Origin: Propionibacteriaceae bacterium
Lineage (GTDB): Bacteria; Actinomycetota; Actinomycetes; Propionibacteriales; Propionibacteriaceae
DNA length: 8,326 nucleotides
Direction: 5' to 3'
Assembly (NCBI GenBank): GCA_030538175.1
Contig: JAUNUL010000123.1
Span: forward strand, 1-8,326
This document shows positions 1 through 6,468 of this stretch, piece after piece; the first letter of the stretch is position 1, and each line of letters starts with the position of its first letter. Position numbers and translations under genes: made by a program. The notes beneath the pieces are model-generated. The model was not told the origin of the DNA and ran no database searches. It worked only from the letters and a program-made list of their open reading frames with translations.

Positions 1-291
1 GAACTGGTGCCGGCGATGGCCAAGCGGCTGCGCGGTGCGGTCCTGCTCGGCGTCGATCGCGAGCTGATTCGGGCGGCACTTGCGCAACACGCGCCGCAGG
101 TGCCGGTGATCGTGGTCGATTCGGCTGAGACTGGTGCCATGGCCGAGGTGGTCGAGGCAGCCGCCTCGATGGCTCAGCCGGGCGACACGGTCCTGTTGGC
201 GCCGGGCTGCGCGAGCCTCGACATGTTCAGTTCATACGGCGCCCGCGGGGACGCGTTCGCCGAGGAAGTGCGCAAACACATCGCGCGATAG
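1..291 (+). CDS. murD: MurD, UDP-N-acetylmuramoyl-L-alanine--D-glutamate ligase (3' end only)
   Basis: Only the C-terminal 96 codons are present; the gene begins to the left of the window and stops at TAG 289-291. MurD is the cytoplasmic ATP-dependent ligase that adds D-glutamate to UDP-MurNAc-L-Ala. The visible part corresponds to the C-terminal amino-acid-binding domain: it contains the segment VLLAPGCASLDMFSSYGARG followed by DAFAEEV, which matches the MurD family signature (commonly LLSPACASxDxFxxxxxRGxxF). In that signature the Ser and Phe contact the D-Glu substrate. Here the usual 'SPACAS' reads 'APGCAS', a mild variation. Position directly before ftsW is the usual dcw order. The ATP-binding central domain cannot be examined. 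The identification is firm; the start and full length are unknown. Confidence 0.93.
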   Translation, partial: ELVPAMAKRLRGAVLLGVDRELIRAALAQHAPQVPVIVVDSAETGAMAEVVEAAASMAQPGDTVLLAPGCASLDMFSSYGARGDAFAEEVRKHIAR

Positions 292-292
292 A

Positions 293-298
293 AGGGAG
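293..298 (+). promoter_or_regulatory. Ribosome binding site of ftsW
   Basis: AGGGAG lies 6 nt before the GTG at 305. It decides the ftsW start, because the open frame runs on upstream through the murD end to an ATG at 134 that has no such site and would overlap murD by about 160 nt. Confidence 0.7.
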
Positions 299-304
299 AC
301 ACGG

Positions 305-1609
305 GTGGCGATCCTTTCTTCCCCGGGTTCGTCGTCCGCAGCGGACAAGCAGCCCACCACCCTGGAGACGACCGAGCAGAGCAGCGCCTGGCGGGACCTT
401 TCCCAGTCCACCGGCGCACGCATCCAGCAGGTGCTCAACGCCCCGCTCGCGAATTTCTATCTGGTGCTGGTGTCCTCGGGACTCCTGATCGCGCTCGGCA
501 TGATGATGGTGCTGTCGGCCTCGAGTGTGTACGCGTACATGAACTACGGCGACGCCTACTACTTCATCAAGCGCCAGGTGGCCTTCGCAGTGCTCGGCCT
601 GATCTGCGCCATCATCCTGTCGCGGTTCACGTTCGCACGGCTCCGGCTGCTGACGTGGCCGGCCCTGATCGGGTCGATCATCCTGCTGATCCTGACCTAT
701 ACGCCGCTGGGCGTGAACGTCAACGGCAACACGAACTGGGTGCAGCTCGGCCCGGATCTGTTTCGCCTCCAGCCGTCGGAGTACGCCAAGTTGGCGATCA
801 TCCTGTTCGCCGCCAACGTGCTGCTGATCAAGGAGAAGCGTCTGGATCAGCCGCGGCACCTGCTCATCCCGCTGCTGCCGGGGGTGGGGCTGGTCATCCT
901 GTTGGTCGTGTTCCAGGGGGACATGGGCACCGCGGTCATCCTGATCGGCATCATGGCGGGCATGCTGTGGATCGTCGGGACGCCGTTGCGGATCCTGGCG
1001 ACCATGGCCGCCGCCGGTGTCGCCGGCATCGCTGCCCTGACCGTCACCAGCGCCAACCGCATGCGCCGTTTCATGGCGTACCTCGATCCCAGTTCCGAAA
1101 CCGACGGCGTGAACATGCAGGCGACCGTGGGTGTCTACGCCCTGGCCACCGGTGGCTGGTGGGGTGTTCAGCTCGGCGCATCGAGGCAGAAGTGGGGGAG
1201 CCTGCCCGAGGCCCACACCGACTACATCTTCGCGGTGATCGGCGAGGAGCTGGGGCTGATCGGCACGCTGGGGGTGCTGGTGCTGTTCTGCGTGTTGGGC
1301 TTTGCCGGCCTTCGGATTGCGCTGCGTTCGGACACGATGTTCGGCAAGGTGGTGGCCGGTGGGATCACCACGTGGTTCATGTTCCAGGCCATGGTCAACC
1401 TTGGGGTGGTGCTGCGTTTGCTGCCCGTCATGGGGGTGCCGCTACCGTTGGTGTCGTATGGCGGCAACGCGCTCCTGGCCAACATGATGGCTCTGGGTGT
1501 GTTGCTCGCCTGTGCACGCCAGGAGCCCGAGGCGCGGGCGGCCCTGGCCGGAAAGCGACGCTTGAAGCCTCCGCGGATGACGACTGTGGTCGGCACCCGC
1601 AAGGGCTGA
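305..1609 (+). CDS. ftsW: FtsW, septal peptidoglycan glycosyltransferase (SEDS family)
   Basis: FtsW is a polytopic inner-membrane SEDS protein that polymerises lipid II into glycan strands at the division septum together with a class B PBP. The product is 434 aa from the GTG at 305. Residues 1-50 form a Ser/Thr-rich cytoplasmic tail; membrane segments start near residue 51 and fill most of the rest. Family marks are the LSASSVYAY segment after the first membrane helix, QPSEYAKLAII (P157-S158-E159), and GDMGT with D206, which aligns with the Asp proposed as catalytic in SEDS enzymes (FtsW/RodA 'PDLGT' motif). A late PLPLVSYGG motif lies around S384-G387. After SYGG the sequence has NALLAN instead of the common SSLL. 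It could in principle be RodA, but position between murD and murG makes FtsW far more likely. The gene starts 13 nt after murD and is probably co-transcribed with it. Confidence 0.95.
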   Translation: MAILSSPGSSSAADKQPTTLETTEQSSAWRDLSQSTGARIQQVLNAPLANFYLVLVSSGLLIALGMMMVLSASSVYAYMNYGDAYYFIKRQVAFAVLGLICAIILSRFTFARLRLLTWPALIGSIILLILTYTPLGVNVNGNTNWVQLGPDLFRLQPSEYAKLAIILFAANVLLIKEKRLDQPRHLLIPLLPGVGLVILLVVFQGDMGTAVILIGIMAGMLWIVGTPLRILATMAAAGVAGIAALTVTSANRMRRFMAYLDPSSETDGVNMQATVGVYALATGGWWGVQLGASRQKWGSLPEAHTDYIFAVIGEELGLIGTLGVLVLFCVLGFAGLRIALRSDTMFGKVVAGGITTWFMFQAMVNLGVVLRLLPVMGVPLPLVSYGGNALLANMMALGVLLACARQEPEARAALAGKRRLKPPRMTTVVGTRKG

Positions 1610-1625
1610 TCGGTCCTGCGAAGAC

Positions 1626-1629
1626 GGAG
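1626..1629 (+). promoter_or_regulatory. Ribosome binding site of murG
   Basis: GGAG lies 9 nt before the ATG at 1639 in the 29-nt ftsW-murG gap. It supports 1639 over the open frame extending upstream to 655, which is only a shadow of ftsW. Confidence 0.5.
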
Positions 1630-1638
1630 ATACCCACC

Positions 1639-2739
1639 ATGGTGAATGTTGTTCTGGCCGGCGGCGGAACTGCCGGGCATACCTCCCCCCTGATTGCGAC
1701 CGCTGATGCGATCATCGACCGCGTGCCTGACGCGTCGCTGGTCGCGATCGGCACCGCCCGCGGTCTCGAAACGAGAGTGATTCCTGCGGCCGGGCTGCGG
1801 TTGGAGCTCATCCCGCCGGTGCCGCTGCCCCGCAAACCCTCGTTGGATCTGGTCAAGGTCCCGGTCCGCCTCGTCGGCGCTGTCCAGGCAGCGAAGCGCA
1901 TCCTCACTGAGGCGCGCGCGGACGTCCTGGTCGGCTTCGGTGGCTATGTCGCGCTGCCGGCGTACGTTGCGGCCCGCCAGCTGAAGATCCCCGTCGTCGT
2001 CCACGAACAGAACTCGGTTCCGGGGCTGGCGAACAAGGTGGCCGCCCGTTTTGCCGCGGACGTCTGCACCGCGTTTCCGGGGACCGAGCTGCCACGCGCC
2101 GAGTTCATCGGCATGCCGCTGCGCGCCGGGATCACCAGCCTGGACCGAGCCGCGGAGCGCGACCGGGCGTGCCGGCACTTCGAGCTGAACCCACGGATGC
2201 CGGTGTTGCTGGTCTCCGGCGGGTCCCAGGGGGCGCGGTCGATCAATGCTGCGGTCTTCGATTCCTTTCCGAAGCTGTTGGCCGCGGGCATCCAGGTCCT
2301 GCACGTGCTGGGGCAGAAGAACTTCACCAACGAGACCGTCGAGGTCACCGACGCCGAAACATCGGCGGTCTATCGCCCGATCGCGTATGTCGATGCGATG
2401 GAGGATGCGTACGCCGCCGCGGACCTGATGGTCGGTCGCTCCGGGGCCGGCACGGTCGTCGAGACGGCTGTGGTCGGGTTGCCGAGTGTGTTGGTGCCGC
2501 TGCCGCACGGCAACGGGGAACAGGCCCGCAATGCCGAATCGCTGGTGCAGGCGGGTGGGGCCCGGCTGCTCGCGGATGAGGCGTGCACCGGGGCCTGGAT
2601 GACTGCTGAGCTTCCGCGCATGCTGGCCGACAAGGACCGGCTCGCTGCGATGTCCGAGGCCGGTCGAGCGCTGATGCCGAACGATGCTGCCGCAGTGCTG
2701 GCCGACCGGGTGCTCCGTCATGTGGGCGGTCGCGGCTGA
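1639..2739 (+). CDS. murG: MurG, undecaprenyldiphospho-muramoylpentapeptide N-acetylglucosaminyltransferase
   Basis: MurG is a GT-B fold, membrane-associated cytoplasmic transferase that adds GlcNAc from UDP-GlcNAc to lipid I, giving lipid II. The product is 366 aa, normal for the family. The N-terminal acceptor domain has the glycine-rich loop GGGTAGHTSP (G8-P17) and VGFGGYVALPAY followed by HEQN (122-125). The C-terminal donor domain has SGGSQGA (193-199) and GRSGAGTVVE (266-275), where the last Glu corresponds to the residue contacting the ribose of UDP-GlcNAc, and PLPHGNGEQARNA, another conserved donor-site segment. The ATG at 1639 places the glycine loop at the normal distance from the N-terminus; a GTG directly after it (1642) would give almost the same protein. 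The stop codon overlaps the murC start by one base (TGATG), which implies coupled translation. Confidence 0.97.
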   Translation: MVNVVLAGGGTAGHTSPLIATADAIIDRVPDASLVAIGTARGLETRVIPAAGLRLELIPPVPLPRKPSLDLVKVPVRLVGAVQAAKRILTEARADVLVGFGGYVALPAYVAARQLKIPVVVHEQNSVPGLANKVAARFAADVCTAFPGTELPRAEFIGMPLRAGITSLDRAAERDRACRHFELNPRMPVLLVSGGSQGARSINAAVFDSFPKLLAAGIQVLHVLGQKNFTNETVEVTDAETSAVYRPIAYVDAMEDAYAAADLMVGRSGAGTVVETAVVGLPSVLVPLPHGNGEQARNAESLVQAGGARLLADEACTGAWMTAELPRMLADKDRLAAMSEAGRALMPNDAAAVLADRVLRHVGGRG

Positions 2740-4145
2740 TGAGCAGCATCTTCGGTGCCCTGATCGAACCGGTCGACCTGGTCCCACCGCACGAGTTGGG
2801 ACCGGTGCACTTCATCGCCATCGGCGGTGCGGGCATGAGCGGCATTGCGGCGTTGTACGCCGAGTTGGGCATCACCGTGTCCGGTTCGGATCAGTTCGAT
2901 TCCCCGGTGCTGGCAGATCTCGCAGCATCCGGGATCCGGGTCCATGTCGGGCATGCTGCCGAGCAACTCGGTGCGGCCCAGACGGTCGTGGTCTCGTCGG
3001 CGATTCGCGCGGATAATCCGGAGCTGCTGGCCGCGCAGGCCCGCGGTCTGCGCATCTGGCATCGCAGCGCCGCGCTCGGGGCGCTCATGCTCGGCCGACC
3101 CGGGGTGGCCATCACCGGCACCCACGGCAAGACCACGACCTCGGGGATGTTGGCGCACGTGCTCACCGAGTGCGGCGCTGATCCGGGGTATGTCATCGGC
3201 GCAAAGCTTGCCAGCAGCGGAACCTCGTTCCGGCTCGGCTCCGGACCCTTCGTGGTCGAGGCGGATGAATCGGACGGTTCTTTCCGGCAATATCCGGCGG
3301 AGATCGCGGTCGTCACCAACGTCGAGGCCGATCACCTGGACAACTGGCGTACGCCGGCCGCCTATCTCGAGGGCTTCCGCGTTTTCACGGACGAGGCGAA
3401 GCGCGTGATCGCCAATCTGGATGATCCCGGGGTGCGCGCGGTGCTGGGCGATCGCGATGCCGACTGGATCACGTTCGGCTCGACCCCGCCTGCCCGGGTG
3501 CTATTGACCGATCCGGTGCAGGACGGGTTCGCTGTCCGGGCCCGACTGCGGGACATGCCGCTGGAGCTGGCTGTGCCCGGTCGGTTCAACCTCAGCAACG
3601 CCGCTGCCGCAGTGCTGGCCGCGCATGCGGTCGGCATCGATCTCGACGCGGCGCTCAAGGCGATCCGCAGTTTTCGTGGCACCTCCCGCCGCTTCACGGT
3701 GGTGGGGTCCGTCGATGGCGTGGACGTGGTCGATGACTATGCCCACCATCCGACCGAGGTCCGGGCAACCCTGGGTGCAGCCCGGGCCGGGGTGGCCGAT
3801 CGGGGTGGACGGGTCATCGCCTGTTTCCAGCCCCACCTGTTCACCCGGACCAGGGACTTCGCCGATGAGTTCGGTGCCGCATTGGCGCTCGCCGATGTCG
3901 TGGTGCTGATGGACATCTATCCAGCCCGGGAGGATCCGTTGCCCGGGGTTACCAGTGACCTGCTGGTGGCCAGTTGCGCCGCCCATGGCCGGGCCGCACA
4001 GTTGGTCAGCGAGCGCGGTGAGGTGGCCGAGACGGTCGCGGCGCTCGCCCGGCCGGGGGATGTGGTGTTGACGCTGGGTGCGGGTGACGTCACGGCTCTC
4101 GGCCCCGACATCGTGGCGGCTTTGCAGGCGCGGAGTCCGCGGTGA
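2739..4145 (+). CDS. murC: MurC, UDP-N-acetylmuramate--L-alanine ligase
   Basis: MurC is the cytoplasmic Mur ligase that commits UDP-MurNAc to pentapeptide synthesis by adding L-alanine with ATP. The 468-aa length is typical. In order: the N-terminal UDP-binding Rossmann domain with GGAGMSGI (29-36); the ATP-binding P-loop GTHGKTTT (127-134); EADESDGSF (174-182) and NVEADHLDNW in the central domain; DDYAHHPTE (332-340), typical of MurC; and FQPHLFTRT and DIYPARE in the C-terminal domain. These distinguish it from MurD/E/F. The ATG at 2739 shares its A with the murG stop and there is no strong ribosome binding site, so translation is probably coupled to murG. The gene overlaps ftsQ by 4 nt (GTGA). 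No murB lies between murC and ftsQ, as is common in actinobacteria. Confidence 0.97.
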   Translation: MSSIFGALIEPVDLVPPHELGPVHFIAIGGAGMSGIAALYAELGITVSGSDQFDSPVLADLAASGIRVHVGHAAEQLGAAQTVVVSSAIRADNPELLAAQARGLRIWHRSAALGALMLGRPGVAITGTHGKTTTSGMLAHVLTECGADPGYVIGAKLASSGTSFRLGSGPFVVEADESDGSFRQYPAEIAVVTNVEADHLDNWRTPAAYLEGFRVFTDEAKRVIANLDDPGVRAVLGDRDADWITFGSTPPARVLLTDPVQDGFAVRARLRDMPLELAVPGRFNLSNAAAAVLAAHAVGIDLDAALKAIRSFRGTSRRFTVVGSVDGVDVVDDYAHHPTEVRATLGAARAGVADRGGRVIACFQPHLFTRTRDFADEFGAALALADVVVLMDIYPAREDPLPGVTSDLLVASCAAHGRAAQLVSERGEVAETVAALARPGDVVLTLGAGDVTALGPDIVAALQARSPR

Positions 4146-4951
4146 AACTGCGAACGGGCAAGCAGCGGGATCAAACCAAGCGCGCCAAAGGTGAGGAAAA
4201 GTCGCGGGACCGGACCAAGCCGAGCAAGGGCACGGGAGAGCCGCGGACGAAACCCGGAGCGACCGCCGGCAAGCGCTGGCGCCGGGTGGGCCTGATCGGG
4301 GTCCCCGCGCTGGCCGTCATCGCCGGGGTATTGGTCTGGCTGGTGTTCTTCTCGTCGGTGCTCGTGCTCAAGACGGTCATGGTGACCGGCACCGCCATTC
4401 TGGCTGAGGATGAGGTGCTGCACCGCGCGGAGGCTCCCATCGGCGTCCCCCTGGCCCGCGTCGACGAACGTGCTGTGGGGGAGCGGGTGGCCCAGCTCGC
4501 AGCGGTCGACCAGGTGACCGTACGCCGACACTGGCCGGACAAACTCGAGATCCGGGTCGCTGAGCGGACGCCGGTCTTCGGCGTCGGCAACGGCGAGCGT
4601 CCGATGCTGGTGGACGCAGCCGGCGCGGTCTTTCCCGGTCCCAAACCAGAGGGACTGCTCCTTGCGGACGGACCGCTGGACAACCCACGGTTGCTGGCGG
4701 ACACAGCAACCGTGGTGAACGCGCTGCCGCTGGATCTGCGGGTGCGGGCACAGCGTGTCAGCTTCAGTTCCACCGACGCCATCACCGTGCAGCTCGATGA
4801 CGATATCGAGGTGTTCTTCGGCTCTGCGGAGCAAGCGGAACTCAAGGCTCAGGTGGCCTTGGCGCTGACCCGGGGCACGGCGGCCAAACACATTGACGTC
4901 AGCGCTCCCACTCACCCCAGCACCCGCGAAGGACGTCGCGAGCGACCCTGA
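4142..4951 (+). CDS. ftsQ: FtsQ, cell division protein with POTRA domain
   Basis: FtsQ (DivIB family) is a bitopic membrane protein that links early and late divisome parts, recruiting FtsB/FtsL-type partners and controlling septal synthesis. The product is 269 aa. Residues 1-48 form a very basic cytoplasmic tail (18 Lys/Arg); residues about 49-71 are a single membrane helix; then an extracytoplasmic POTRA domain starts near 74 (LKTVMVTGTAIL...), with the characteristic VRRHWPDKLEIRVAERTPV near its end, followed by the beta domain. The start is GTG at 4142, inside the end of murC (4-nt overlap), with GGAG at 4132-4135, 6 nt upstream. The FtsQ/DivIB family is weakly conserved, but the HWPDKLEIRVAERTPV stretch, topology and position before ftsZ make the call safe. 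Confidence 0.94.
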   Translation: MKLRTGKQRDQTKRAKGEEKSRDRTKPSKGTGEPRTKPGATAGKRWRRVGLIGVPALAVIAGVLVWLVFFSSVLVLKTVMVTGTAILAEDEVLHRAEAPIGVPLARVDERAVGERVAQLAAVDQVTVRRHWPDKLEIRVAERTPVFGVGNGERPMLVDAAGAVFPGPKPEGLLLADGPLDNPRLLADTATVVNALPLDLRVRAQRVSFSSTDAITVQLDDDIEVFFGSAEQAELKAQVALALTRGTAAKHIDVSAPTHPSTREGRRERP

Positions 4952-4961
4952 GGTGAGGGTC
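4944..4961. repeat. Inverted repeat GACCCT-N6-AGGGTC across the ftsQ stop
   Basis: GACCCT (4944-4949) and AGGGTC (4956-4961) are perfect reverse complements with a 6-nt spacer that includes the end of the ftsQ TGA. It could be a small RNA hairpin or a protein site. There is no T-tract, so it does not look like a classical terminator. Confidence 0.45.
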
Positions 4962-4974
4962 AAGTAGAGCTTGA
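4960..4974. repeat. Inverted repeat TCAAG-N5-CTTGA
   Basis: TCAAG (4960-4964) and CTTGA (4970-4974) are separated by TAGAG. The same stretch also holds GGTCAA twice, at 4958-4963 and 4975-4980, with a 17-nt period. It lies just after ftsQ, where a regulator of ftsZ could bind. The function is unknown; the repeat is short and could be chance. Confidence 0.35.
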
Positions 4975-4986
4975 GGTCAACACGCG

Positions 4987-5014
4987 CCCCCGGCGTCCAT
5001 TTGTTGCCCGGGGG
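4987..5014 (+). repeat. GC stem-loop upstream of ftsZ (hairpin 1)
   Basis: CCCCCGG (4987-4993) pairs perfectly with CCGGGGG (5008-5014) around a 14-nt loop. The stem is strong but is not followed by a run of T, so it is at best a T-less terminator or attenuator of transcripts coming from ftsQ. It is directly followed, without a gap, by a second hairpin. Confidence 0.5.
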
Positions 5015-5028
5015 ATGAGGTGTCTCAT
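5015..5028 (+). repeat. Short stem-loop ATGAG-GTGT-CTCAT (hairpin 2)
   Basis: ATGAG (5015-5019) and CTCAT (5024-5028) form a perfect 5-bp stem with a GTGT tetraloop, starting at the base after hairpin 1 ends. On its own it is weak; its placement between two other hairpins is the reason to record it. Confidence 0.4.
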
Positions 5029-5040
5029 AGCCTGAGGGCT
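5029..5040 (+). repeat. Short stem-loop AGCC-TGAG-GGCT (hairpin 3)
   Basis: AGCC (5029-5032) pairs with GGCT (5037-5040) around a TGAG loop, starting at the base after hairpin 2. It is a 4-bp stem that could stack coaxially on hairpin 2. Alone it would be dismissed as chance. Confidence 0.3.
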
Positions 5041-5051
5041 GCCGATCGGAT

Positions 5052-5069
5052 TGTGACGTTTATGTCACA
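5052..5069. promoter_or_regulatory. Perfect dyad TGTGAC-N6-GTCACA, candidate operator of ftsZ
   Basis: TGTGAC (5052-5057) and GTCACA (5064-5069) are perfect inverted half-sites around GTTTAT, 56 nt before the ftsZ GTG. The half-sites resemble those of CRP/FNR-family regulators (TGTGA-N6-TCACA, including the actinobacterial GlxR/Crp proteins). Here, however, the distance between TGTGA and TCACA is 8 nt rather than the usual 6. A weak -10-like TATCAG sits at 5085-5090; if that were used, the dyad would overlap the -35 region. Its role as a binding site is inferred from symmetry and position only. Confidence 0.5.
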
Positions 5070-5075
5070 GCGGAA

Positions 5076-5090
5076 CTGATCAGGTATCAG
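5076..5090. repeat. Dyad CTGAT-N5-ATCAG before the ftsZ ribosome binding site
   Basis: CTGAT (5076-5080) and ATCAG (5086-5090) are inverted, and the first also forms the 8-bp palindrome CTGATCAG (5076-5083), so two alternative pairings share one arm. It lies between the TGTGAC dyad and the ftsZ ribosome binding site. The right arm overlaps a -10-like TATCAG (5085-5090). No function is assigned. Confidence 0.35.
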
Positions 5091-5101
5091 CAGTCCGCAC
5101 C

Positions 5102-5118
5102 AGGAGAAAGAGACGGAG
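5102..5118 (+). promoter_or_regulatory. Ribosome binding region of ftsZ
   Basis: Two purine-rich motifs are present: AGGAGA at 5102-5107 and GGAG at 5115-5118. The second lies 6 nt before the GTG at 5125 and is the likely Shine-Dalgarno for that start; the first is too far (17 nt) unless it acts as a standby site. Confidence 0.6.
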
Positions 5119-5124
5119 CCCTCC

Positions 5125-6465
5125 GTGGTCAATCCTTCCCAGAACTACCTCGCCGTCATCAAGGTCGTCGGGGTCGGCGGAGGTGGTGTCAACGCCGTCA
5201 ACCGCATGATCGACTCCGGCTTGCGGGGCGTGGAGTTCATCGCCGTCAACACCGATGCCCAAGCGCTGCTCATGAGTGACGCCGACGTGAAACTCGACAT
5301 CGGTCGAGAGCTTACGCGCGGTCTCGGTGCGGGCGCAGACCCCGAGAAGGGGCGTCAGGCGGCCGAGGACAACTCCGAGGACATCGAGGACGCCCTCAAG
5401 GGCGCCGACATGGTCTTCGTGACGGCTGGTGAGGGTGGTGGCACGGGCACCGGTGGTGCACCGGTCGTGGCGCGTATCGCCCGTTCGCTGGGTGCGCTGA
5501 CCATCGGTGTGGTCACCCGCCCGTTCGGCTTCGAAGGCCGTCGTCGTGCGACGCAGGCGGAGAGCGGGATTTCGGCACTGCGCGAAGAGGTCGACACGCT
5601 GATCGTCATCCCGAATGACAAGTTGCTGGCGATGACCGATCACCAGGTGGCGATCCTGGACGCCTTCAAGCAGGCCGACCAGGTGTTGCTCCAAGGCGTG
5701 TCCGGCATCACCGACCTGATCACCACCCCCGGCTTGATCAACCTCGACTTCGCCGACGTCAAGTCGATCATGTCGAACGCCGGCTCCGCCCTGATGGGCA
5801 TCGGTTCCGCCCGGGGCGAGGACCGGGCCCGGGTCGCAGCCGAGATGGCTGTGTCCTCACCGTTGCTGGAATCGTCGATCGATGGCGCCCAGGGCGTCCT
5901 GCTGGCCATCGCCGGTGGGTCGGACATGGGCCTGTTCGAGGTGTCCTCGGCGGCGAACCTGATCCAGGAAGCCGCCCACGACGACGCAAACATCATCTTC
6001 GGCACCGTGATCGACGATGCGCTCGGCGATGAGGTGCGGGTCACCGTTATCGCGGCGGGTTTCGCAGGTGGCGAGCCGCCGCGTCGAAGCGATGCGCGCC
6101 CCTCCACCACGCGCCCGACCAATGCGGCACAGGCTGCCAGCCTGTCCCCGTTCGCGAGCAACCGTGGTTCCCAGGGCCGCAATGAGCCGACCACGCGGCC
6201 TGAGTCCCGGTCGTCCGATGTGCGGTCCAGTGATTTCCGGTCCTCCGATCGGTCGGATCACGGACGCTCCGAGTCCAGCCGTTTCGACTCCGGCCAGTCG
6301 GATCAGCGGCGGTCCGATCCTGTCCGGGAGGAGCGCCATACCGAGCGCGAGGTGCCGCGCCCGGAGCCGGTTCGCTCGGAGCCGGTTCGGCAGGATCCGC
6401 CGGTGCGGCAGGCCCCGCCCCCGCCTGCGGATGACGATCTGGACATTCCCGACTTCCTCAAATAA
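5125..6465 (+). CDS. ftsZ: FtsZ, tubulin-like division GTPase
   Basis: FtsZ polymerises with GTP into the cytoplasmic Z-ring that organises the divisome. The 446-aa protein begins [21 protein letters not shown], matching actinobacterial FtsZ N-termini and supporting the GTG start. The nucleotide loop [11 protein letters not shown], the NTDAQAL segment, the tubulin signature GGGTGTG (104-110) and the T7 catalytic loop NLDFAD (N206-D208-D211), which completes the GTPase site of the neighbouring subunit, are all intact. The globular core ends near GFAGG (about 312-316). A long disordered linker (about 317-435), rich in Arg, Ser, Asp and Pro and free of Lys, follows, with an RSSDx pentapeptide repeat (from R362) and a duplicated EPVR. 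The conserved tail [11 protein letters not shown] (436-446) is the docking peptide for SepF and other partners. A 173-nt upstream gap with dyads suggests a dedicated promoter besides read-through from ftsQ. Confidence 0.99.
   Translation: MVNPSQNYLAVIKVVGVGGGGVNAVNRMIDSGLRGVEFIAVNTDAQALLMSDADVKLDIGRELTRGLGAGADPEKGRQAAEDNSEDIEDALKGADMVFVTAGEGGGTGTGGAPVVARIARSLGALTIGVVTRPFGFEGRRRATQAESGISALREEVDTLIVIPNDKLLAMTDHQVAILDAFKQADQVLLQGVSGITDLITTPGLINLDFADVKSIMSNAGSALMGIGSARGEDRARVAAEMAVSSPLLESSIDGAQGVLLAIAGGSDMGLFEVSSAANLIQEAAHDDANIIFGTVIDDALGDEVRVTVIAAGFAGGEPPRRSDARPSTTRPTNAAQAASLSPFASNRGSQGRNEPTTRPESRSSDVRSSDFRSSDRSDHGRSESSRFDSGQSDQRRSDPVREERHTEREVPRPEPVRSEPVRQDPPVRQAPPPPADDDLDIPDFLK
6208..6249 (+). 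repeat. In-frame 15-nt repeat coding [14 protein letters not shown] in the FtsZ linker
   Basis: Three units start at 6208, 6223 and 6238, each beginning CGGTC and coding Arg-Ser-Ser-Asp (the second uses AGT for one Ser). Two are followed by a hydrophobic residue (Val, Phe). Further RSD/RSE variants continue to about 6320. This is low-complexity expansion within a disordered linker, so the repeat is part of ftsZ and not a separate element. Confidence 0.6.
6363..6389 (+). repeat. 12-bp direct repeat coding EPVR twice in the FtsZ linker
   Basis: GGAGCCGGTTCG occurs at 6363-6374 and 6378-6389 with a 15-nt period, in frame, giving [11 protein letters not shown]. It looks like a recent small tandem duplication in the linker, keeping the frame. 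Confidence 0.6.
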
Positions 6466-6468
6466 TCG

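Noticed and set aside
134..304. Upstream extension of the ftsW frame to ATG 134
   Set aside because: It would overlap the end of murD in another frame and encode an Arg-rich stretch unlike FtsW. GTG 305 has a good Shine-Dalgarno.
227..1216. 329-codon open frame on the - strand opposite murD end and ftsW
   Set aside because: It is rich in His, Gln, Asp and Arg from the reverse complement of membrane-protein codons and has no family resemblance.
655..1638. Upstream extension of the murG frame through ftsW
   Set aside because: The translation is repetitive shadow sequence; MurG homology begins at ATG 1639.
1222..2787. 521-codon open frame on the - strand opposite ftsW and murG
   Set aside because: It mirrors conserved coding sequence, has shadow-like composition and no known motif.
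4987..5014. Rho-independent terminator between ftsQ and ftsZ
   Set aside because: The stem is good but no T-tract follows, so it is reported only as a hairpin.
5052..5069. Standard CRP/GlxR site
   Set aside because: Half-sites fit but the spacing is two bases too long for the usual TGTGA-N6-TCACA, so only a generic candidate operator is reported.
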